Position numbers and translations under genes: made by a program | Notes under the pieces: model-generated | Databases searched by the model: none | What the model was told of the DNA's origin: nothing | What the model saw: only the letters and a program-made list of their open reading frames with translations | Shown: positions 30,457 through 36,329 of the stretch, piece by piece | Position numbering within the stretch: the stretch's first letter is position 1 | Layout: each line of letters starts with the position of its first letter | Origin: Tulasnella sp. 424 | Taxonomy: Eukaryota > Basidiomycota > Agaricomycetes > Cantharellales > Tulasnellaceae | Reading direction: 5' to 3' | NCBI GenBank assembly: GCA_019633425.1 | Contig: WSUB01000275.1 | Location: forward strand, 1-36,329 | Length of the DNA stretch: 36,329 bases

Positions 30457-30799
30457 TTGCAGCGTAAAGGCACGTCGCAAGAGGAGCAACTCACCTTCTC
30501 TCAGTGCTTCTTCGACAATATCCGCCACTTCAGCCTCGGTCGGGTCTGCCCCAATGCCCTCACCCAGTCCCCCAACACCTCCCGCTGAAATTTGCCAGGT
30601 CCCTTCTTATCAAAAAGAACAAAACGGTTCTCTGTACTTGGCGTTGTTGCTCTACGGATTTCACAGGGATGTTGCAAGGTCGTTGGCGAGTGACGACAGG
30701 AGTCGCAACGGGTGTTGCGTTCGCGTCTGGTCCCAATTGGAGTGCACTGGTGAGCCGGGTGCATCTAAGCGGGAATCGACCGCAGCTCACCATGCCGTG
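30457..30799. other. Possible exon of an unknown minus-strand gene
   Basis: A minus-strand stretch rich in Gly, Glu and Ala ends at a good donor (AGAAG followed by GTGAGT, about 30492-30498) and could be the exon upstream of the two tandem blocks. Overlapping ORFs exist on both strands. No product is named. Confidence 0.3.
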
Positions 30800-31766
30800 T
30801 AGTTCGTGATCTTCAAAATACGACGCGTTGTTGGTGGACGAAATGAGAGTGTTTCAGTTCAGACTGGGGAGGATTCGGCACGGCCCTACAAAATGCCGTC
30901 ACTCGACCTGTCTTGGGGACCATCCTTGTCACTGGAGCCAGGAGTACAACCTTTACACCAAAGCCTGAGACCTCAAAGGCACTGCTCAGACCGCGATCGG
31001 TGATTAGTTAGCTTTGAGAACGCCACACTCTCCCCATGAGACTGGCCGAAGTTGCCGCGTCTGGCAGAAAGGTCAGTACCCCCTAGTCCTTCTCTGGTTT
31101 CTAGACATTCTACCAGGGATTTCAATCGTATGAATAATTATTAGCTCCTCGAAACAGCGTATAAGATTTTCTCGTCAGATTTCCTCAGCTCCCGGGATGT
31201 CATGACAGGTGTTGCGGGCTTGGGGCAATTACCACCCACTCAAATAACGTACAGCGGTAGGCCCGATCCTAAACCTGTATTATGCAACCAAGAGTACGAA
31301 TCTCGCTTCAGGCTTATTGGATCCACCGGCAGGACCTGACACTCCTAACGGAAGAGTTATCATCGCTCGGTAAGTGTGACCCTCCACCTGGGTCGGATTG
31401 ACGACAGCACGGCCACCGCACCGGTACAACTGCGGCTACTAGTTCTCGTATTCGCAATCGGTTGACTCACTTCATCAAAACGAGTTGGATATGCGGACCC
31501 CACTGCAACGACGTCACGACATAAAAACCGCACGAGAGAAAGATGGGTACTGGGTATCGTTAAAGGGAGACCAGATCGGTAGAAAGATGGTCGGCTGATT
31601 ATAGAGTGAGAAAGAACAAGAATGGTAGAGAGTCTGAGCCGTAGGATCAGCGCCGCGACCAACAAAACTAAATCGTTAACCTTTGTACATCGAGTACGTA
31701 GATACATGAATCAGGGTGGGGAATCAACAAAACGTGTCAGTCAATCTGGAATGCCCCAGCGAAACC

Positions 31767-34216
31767 TCAAGCGGCGTCTCCTTGGTTAGATAATTGACGG
31801 AGCTTAGCAGCTTGGTTCGAAGCATAAGCTGCGTTCTCAGTCTGTCCAATTTCTTCAAAGACTTCAGCAGCTTCGGTATAAAGACGAATCGCGTCGCTGT
31901 GGTCCTCCTGATCTCGATGCACGTCACCAAGGCGCCGCAGAGAGAAAGCTCTCCCGTATCGGTCGCCGATGTCGGTAGAGATTTGCAAGGCTTCCGAAAG
32001 AAGCGTGACGGCCTGGCTGAACTCATTTTGAAGTCGGTGGATCTCAGCGAGGCTCTTCAGAACAGAGGCTCTCCCATACTTGTCCCCGATGTCGGTGCGG
32101 ATTTGTAGTGCCTCCGAGTAAAACGTGATGGCCTGGCTGTACTCGCCAAGATCTCGATGCACTGCAGCGAGACCCCGGAGAGTATCGGCTCTCCCTCGCC
32201 TATCGCCGACGTCGGTGCGGATTTGTAAGTCCTCGGAGTAGAATGCGATGGCCTGGTCGTACTCGCTCCGAGCCCGATGCACGTCAGCGAGACCCCAAAG
32301 GGCATCAGCTCTCCCCAACCTGTCACCGATGTCGGTGCGGATTTGTAGGGCCTCCGAGTAGAACGCAATGGCTTGGCTGTACTCGTCCCGAAGCCGATGC
32401 ACCTCAGCGAGACCCCAAAGAGCAGAGGCTTTCCCTCGTTTGTCATCGAGGTCGGTGCAGATTTCTAGGGCCTCCGAGTAGAATCGAATGGCCTGGTTGT
32501 TCTCGTCTCGCATCCGATGCACCTGCGCCAGCTGCATTAACGCCGTGGCCCTTCCTTTTCTGTCACCGTTGCGCGTGTAGCCATCCATAGCCTTGGTATA
32601 GAACTCCAATGCATTGCGGTAGTCACCCTGCCGCCGGTGCAGATCTCCCAGTCGCACAAGAAGCTCGGGAGAGCGAGCCCCGAGACCCGTTGAATCCGAG
32701 GTCCGAATGGGATTTGGAATAACCATGGGCTGTATCGAAATCGATTAATCGCATGTAATCGATCCGAATGAGCAGTGCTCACCATCCAGTTGATTGAATT
32801 TCGGCAATCCTCGGCCGTCGGTCGTTTGCTGGGGTCGATGCTCCAACACAGAAGCATCAAGGAGCAAAGCGCCTGGATCAACGACATGCGGGCGTCGTCG
32901 GTGATGGAGGGGAGATCTCCCTGAACGACTCGTGCAACAACAATCATGTCCTTGACACCTTGAAACGGAATGAAGCCGGTCATGACCTACAGATGCATCG
33001 GACCTTTTTTGAGCCTCGATGGCAAATAGATACCAGTACGACTCTGACGTTACCTCGTATGCTACCCACCCCAACGCCCAAATGTCGCTATAGAGGCCAG
33101 GGTCCTCCTCGTACAGCAGCTCTGGAGCAGCCCAACGAAGGGTGTAATGATCTCCCGTCAGCGTTATGGTATTGGTGGCGGCACAGAACGTTGCTTCCAG
33201 CGAAAGCGCCGCCGGGGGTTTGTTCCGAGCTGGCTTCGTCTCGTTGCTGAGATCATCGGTTTTGAGACGGCGAGCTGATCCAAAATCGGTGATTACCGCA
33301 CGGCAATTTGAGTTGACCAGTACGTTTAACTGAGAGGTAGTGAAGTAAGTTTGACTAGTGTCATGACGCTGTCGAAACCTACAGATTTCAGATCGCCGTG
33401 GCATATGGGCGGCTGTCGGCCATGGAGGTATTCCACTCCCCTAGCGACATCATCGATCTAGATTCAAAAGTGTCAGAGGTCACTCGAAGAAAAGCGGTTC
33501 GGCCGTACCAGCCAGATCCGTTCGGGAACTTCCCAGTCTGCCGAGGCGACGAAATCCCTCAAGGTACCATTTTCTTCCCAAGGAAATACTAGCCACACGA
33601 TATCCTTGGATAAGTCTTCAACGAATCCTTCGAGCTTGATGATGTTTCCATGCGAAAGTCCGACCAAGAATTCCGCTTCTCTGACCGTCAACTAAGCCCA
33701 AAAAGACAACCTTAGCGACCAAGCCCCGCGCGATTGGATGAAGTGTTCTAACCCCCACTTCCCGCGCTATATCGCCTGACATCTTCATCTTTTTCACCGC
33801 TACAGCCTGTGAGAGTAGAGTTGATGAGCGGCTCGACGTCCCGGTCTATGGCTGGAGACGCGAAGCACTACAGACCTTTCGCCGGCGAGCGGCTTCTCCA
33901 GTACTGCCACTTGAGGGAGACGCCAAGAAGGCTCGCGAAACCGTCGCGTGGCCCCCCGTGATCTCGCGAGCCTCCTTAGGGAATTCGATGGAGGACGGGT
34001 CGATGCGCCATTTCGCAAGCTTCGCGAGCCTATCCCTCTGCGTGAAAAACGTTATTTCAGTGAGCTGTTGGAATTTCCATTCGAGACCTGAGAGCGACGT
34101 ACCATATTGGCGCTTGGCTGGAATTTACTCGAGGAAGCGTCGAGCTTCGAATTTGACGGCGGCCCAGGCAACCCAGTGGCGCTAGGACCGGCGTCGTGGT
34201 TTCCGTCCTGTTGCAT
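31767..34216 (-). CDS. Protein kinase-TPR fusion protein (intact)
   Basis: Eight exons can be joined: 34216-34103, 34037-33876, 33806-33753, 33691-33509, 33457-33383, 33329-33054, 32986-32783 and 32729-31767. All introns begin GT, end AG, and are in phase 0. The product has 676 residues. Residues 1-38 are Pro/Ser-rich. The kinase domain, about 62-350, has the ATP-binding lysine in VAVK (97), HGDLK with catalytic Asp193, Asn198, DFG at 211-213 and an APE-type motif (AAPELL). It resembles the tyrosine-kinase-like (TKL) kinases expanded in agaricomycetes. Residues 375-655 are seven 40-residue tetratricopeptide repeats, then a short capping tail. All key catalytic residues are present, so activity is likely. 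The TPR superhelix probably binds a peptide or protein ligand. Its pathway is unknown. The start was chosen because the same ATG and first exon are kept in the pseudogene paralogue. Confidence 0.88.
31833..32675 (-). repeat. 120-bp coding tandem array (seven TPR units)
   Basis: The units are 120 bp with strong DNA similarity, especially the third to fifth (blocks such as GATGTCGGTGCGGATTTGTA and GTAGAACG recur every 120 bases on the plus strand). The left paralogue has eight such units (2352-2764 and 3317-3930), so the array has gained or lost a unit since duplication. Confidence 0.85.
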
Positions 34217-34299
34217 TCAAGGTTCGTATCGAGAAGGGGTCGGGTGATGATAAGAGTCGGCGTTCCTCGAGGGGTTTCTCAGGGGGGGGGGGAAGGATG

Positions 34300-34985
34300 C
34301 GTGTCGATGGAGGATTTGGGTGAGTCGCGGCCGAGGGTATAAAAGAACACATCACCCGGCGCTACACCTCAACCTGCCTTCTTTTGCATGTTGAACGGGC
34401 ATGCCGCAATTTCCCAGCGATTTGGGTGGTTCTGGACTGTATAGAATGTTCCCTGCAAGCCTCCGCGAGGAATCTGAGCTTCTATCGCTAATCGCCACAC
34501 GCAAAATCAAAGACCGCCCATGATCACGCGCCCCCATCGCACTGCCTTATCACACAAGGCTGAGAGGCAATTTTGCCTGAATACGGGAAGGTCGTAAGAG
34601 CAAGGAGGTCGGAGGAAGCACCGGTTGTTAATGCATCCCTCTAGTCTGGTCCATGGTTGCCGACATATGGCAAGCGCCGGGAGTCTCCGACTCTCTCTCG
34701 CTGAACGCGCCCATTGTCACCTCATGGTCAACTACACTCGCATTCGACAGTCAATTCTAGTCTGCCAACTTTAAACCAACGCCCTCGATTGTGTGCCCTT
34801 CTAGAATAAATATATCCATATCCAGTCACCGCACTCCAGGACCCATGACGTCATGGCCACACTCCGCCGAGGAAGACTTGTCCGAGATCTAACCTCTTTC
34901 ACTTTCTTACCGTCCCTAAGGTTCTACTACTCTTCTGGAAATAAACAAATATGATTTCACGGGGAATCAAGATGCTCAGGGTGTC
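34300..34985. repeat. Upstream unit of the kinase gene, first tandem copy
   Basis: It aligns with 35590-36250 and with 5620-6258. Landmarks are GGGTGAGTCG, GAGCTTCTATCGCTAATCGCC, GACGTCATGGCCACACTCCG and a TTTCACG-GAATCAA block. A TTTTATA box on the minus strand (34338-34344), 122 nt before the kinase ATG, is present here and in the left copy but lost in the second tandem copy. Confidence 0.8.
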
Positions 34986-35589
34986 GAGGAAGCGGACCTT
35001 AAGCCCTGGACACCAGCATCGTCATCCGTCCCGATTCCACACGCAGAGTCGAACACTGAACGCAACGTTTCCCCTTCAACAGCGGAACCACTCCAGAGCA
35101 AAGCACGAGGGCTTAGCTCTCTGCACGGAAAATTCCGAAAAATGATTCGACATCTAAATACTGCTGCGCAGTACGACGTCGAGCTCGCCCTTGATCGTCA
35201 TCCCGCGACGTGTGTTCCTCCACCGTCGGACAAGAGATGAGGCCTCGGGGACCAAGTAATTATAAAGGAACCTGAATGTCATTGCAAATTTCACGAGAAT
35301 ACATGGCAGATATGATATCGTTAGTTCCCGTGCTCACCTAGGTTCAGCTGGAAGGTCCAGGCCCTCCGCGTAAAGTCGCATCGTGTCTGCAAGGCTCACC
35401 CAAGACGACCACAACGACCCACTGCCAGACAAGAAGGACCCTCTTCCCGTGATGAACCAGGCGCATTGTACATCTCATTTGAGATTCCATAGAAGTGCGT
35501 CTTCACCCTAAAGGAAGACATCGAGTGATAAGCCCTAAAACTGCGCAGCGAGGGGGAAAGCGGAGGGAGTGCGGAGGGAGTGCCAACGG

Positions 35590-36250
35590 AGCACTGGGGT
35601 GAGTCGTGGAAAAAAACACACCACCCGGCGCTTCCCCTCAACCTGCCTTTGCGTGTTGAACGGACATGCCGCAATGTCCCAGCGAATTTGGTGGTTCTAG
35701 AACGTTCCCTGCGCGCAAGCCCTCGCGAGGAAGCTGAGCTTCTATCGCTAATCGCCGCACGCAAAATCAACATCTCCGATGATCACGCCTTCCATCGCAC
35801 TGCCCATCACACGAGGCCGATAGGCACTTTTCTCTGGATACGGGAGATCGTAAGAGCAAGGAGGTGGAGGAAGTAAAGGCTGTTCGTTCATCCCTCTAGC
35901 TGGTTCATGTTTGCCGAGATCGACCTGAGAGTCTCTCATGCCGAAAGGCGCCCATCGTCACCTCAAGGTCCACCACACTCGCAGTCCATCAAACCCGGGC
36001 GTGATCAGGCCAGTTATAGTCTACCTACTTTCACCTAACGCCCCAAATTGTGCGCTCTTCCAGGATGAATATGTCCATGTCCAGCCGCCGTTCGGCACTC
36101 TCGCCCAAAGGGGCCATGACGTCATGGCCACACTCCGCAGAGGAAGACTTGTCCGAGACCGCTTCCCTTTCTTACCGTCTCCAAAGTTCCACCACTCTCA
36201 TATATGAGGATGATGAATTAATATGCTTTTCACGAAGAATCAACAAGCTC
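35590..36250. repeat. Upstream unit, second tandem copy
   Basis: It repeats 34300-34985 with many substitutions. No kinase coding sequence follows at its downstream side (35545-35590 is a short GCGGAGGGAGT-type repeat), so it is an orphan promoter-side fragment. Confidence 0.8.
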
Positions 36251-36329
36251 TGTTCCTGGCCACAGCGTAGCTTGGACCAGGTCTCCACATCAAAAATGAA
36301 AAATGCTATCTCGCGATGGCTCTATTTGT
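36251..36329. other. Window end, no gene
   Basis: Nothing recognisable is present. A CCTGGCCAC and CCAGGTCTC pair resembles 29307-29330, but the match is short. Confidence 0.4.

Larger units (their letters stand above)
30800..35545 (-). repeat. Segmental duplication, right copy
   Basis: This is a direct-repeat partner of 1364-6258 and 15100-15571. It contains the intact kinase-TPR gene. The 3' flank 30800-31766 has only short ORFs that differ between copies. The end, GATAAGCCCTAAAA (35526-35540), is the uninterrupted version of the site where the Plavaka-type element lies in the left copy. Confidence 0.85.

Noticed and set aside
31833..32675. Regularly spaced repeats as a CRISPR array
   Set aside because: The 120-bp period is a coding TPR array with variable positions inside each unit, not constant repeats with unique spacers.

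Overview
The window looks like nuclear DNA of a filamentous fungus, most likely an agaricomycete basidiomycete. The reasons are short 45-65 nt spliceosomal introns, a kinase-TPR gene of the tyrosine-kinase-like type expanded in these fungi, Ty3-type chromoviruses, and a Plavaka-type DNA transposon with a DUF6532 gene, families best known from mushroom-forming fungi. No tRNA, rRNA or bacterial-type feature was seen.

The backbone is a direct segmental duplication. The right copy (about 30.8-35.5 kb) holds one gene that can be spliced cleanly: an 8-exon, 676-residue protein kinase-TPR fusion on the minus strand (31767-34216). The left copy (about 1.36-6.26 kb, resuming near 15.1-15.57 kb) holds its paralogue, now a pseudogene with two in-frame stops and a 552-bp MITE inserted in the TPR array. 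The left copy has been stretched from about 5 kb to 28 kb by nested insertions.

The insertions can be ordered from their target-site duplications. A solo LTR lies at 6810-7228. A second, older LTR (8238-8569 plus 14747-14848) was split by a full-length chromovirus, element A (8570-14746, minus strand, 427-bp LTRs, intact 1243-codon pol frame). Next to it is a 13.7-kb Plavaka-type transposon (15572-29282) with 12-bp terminal inverted repeats and a TA duplication. It carries a decayed transposase on the minus strand and, divergently, a DUF6532 gene on the plus strand. A second chromovirus, element B (19662-25894), sits inside a 64-nt intron of that DUF6532 gene. Its 3' LTR contains a 100-N scaffold gap that appears to be an assembly artefact.

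The two chromoviruses belong to related families. Both have a small conserved ORF ahead of gag, a C-C-H-H zinc knuckle, a pol ending in a chromodomain, and a candidate self-priming site two bases after the 5' LTR that pairs with the presumed 5' end of their own RNA. Element A is young (4 LTR differences). Element B is older and decayed, with LTR differences and several stops of the CpG-to-TpG type. The rest of the window (77-1363, 6259-6809, 7234-8237, 26752-27940, 29283-30800) has no gene I can name.
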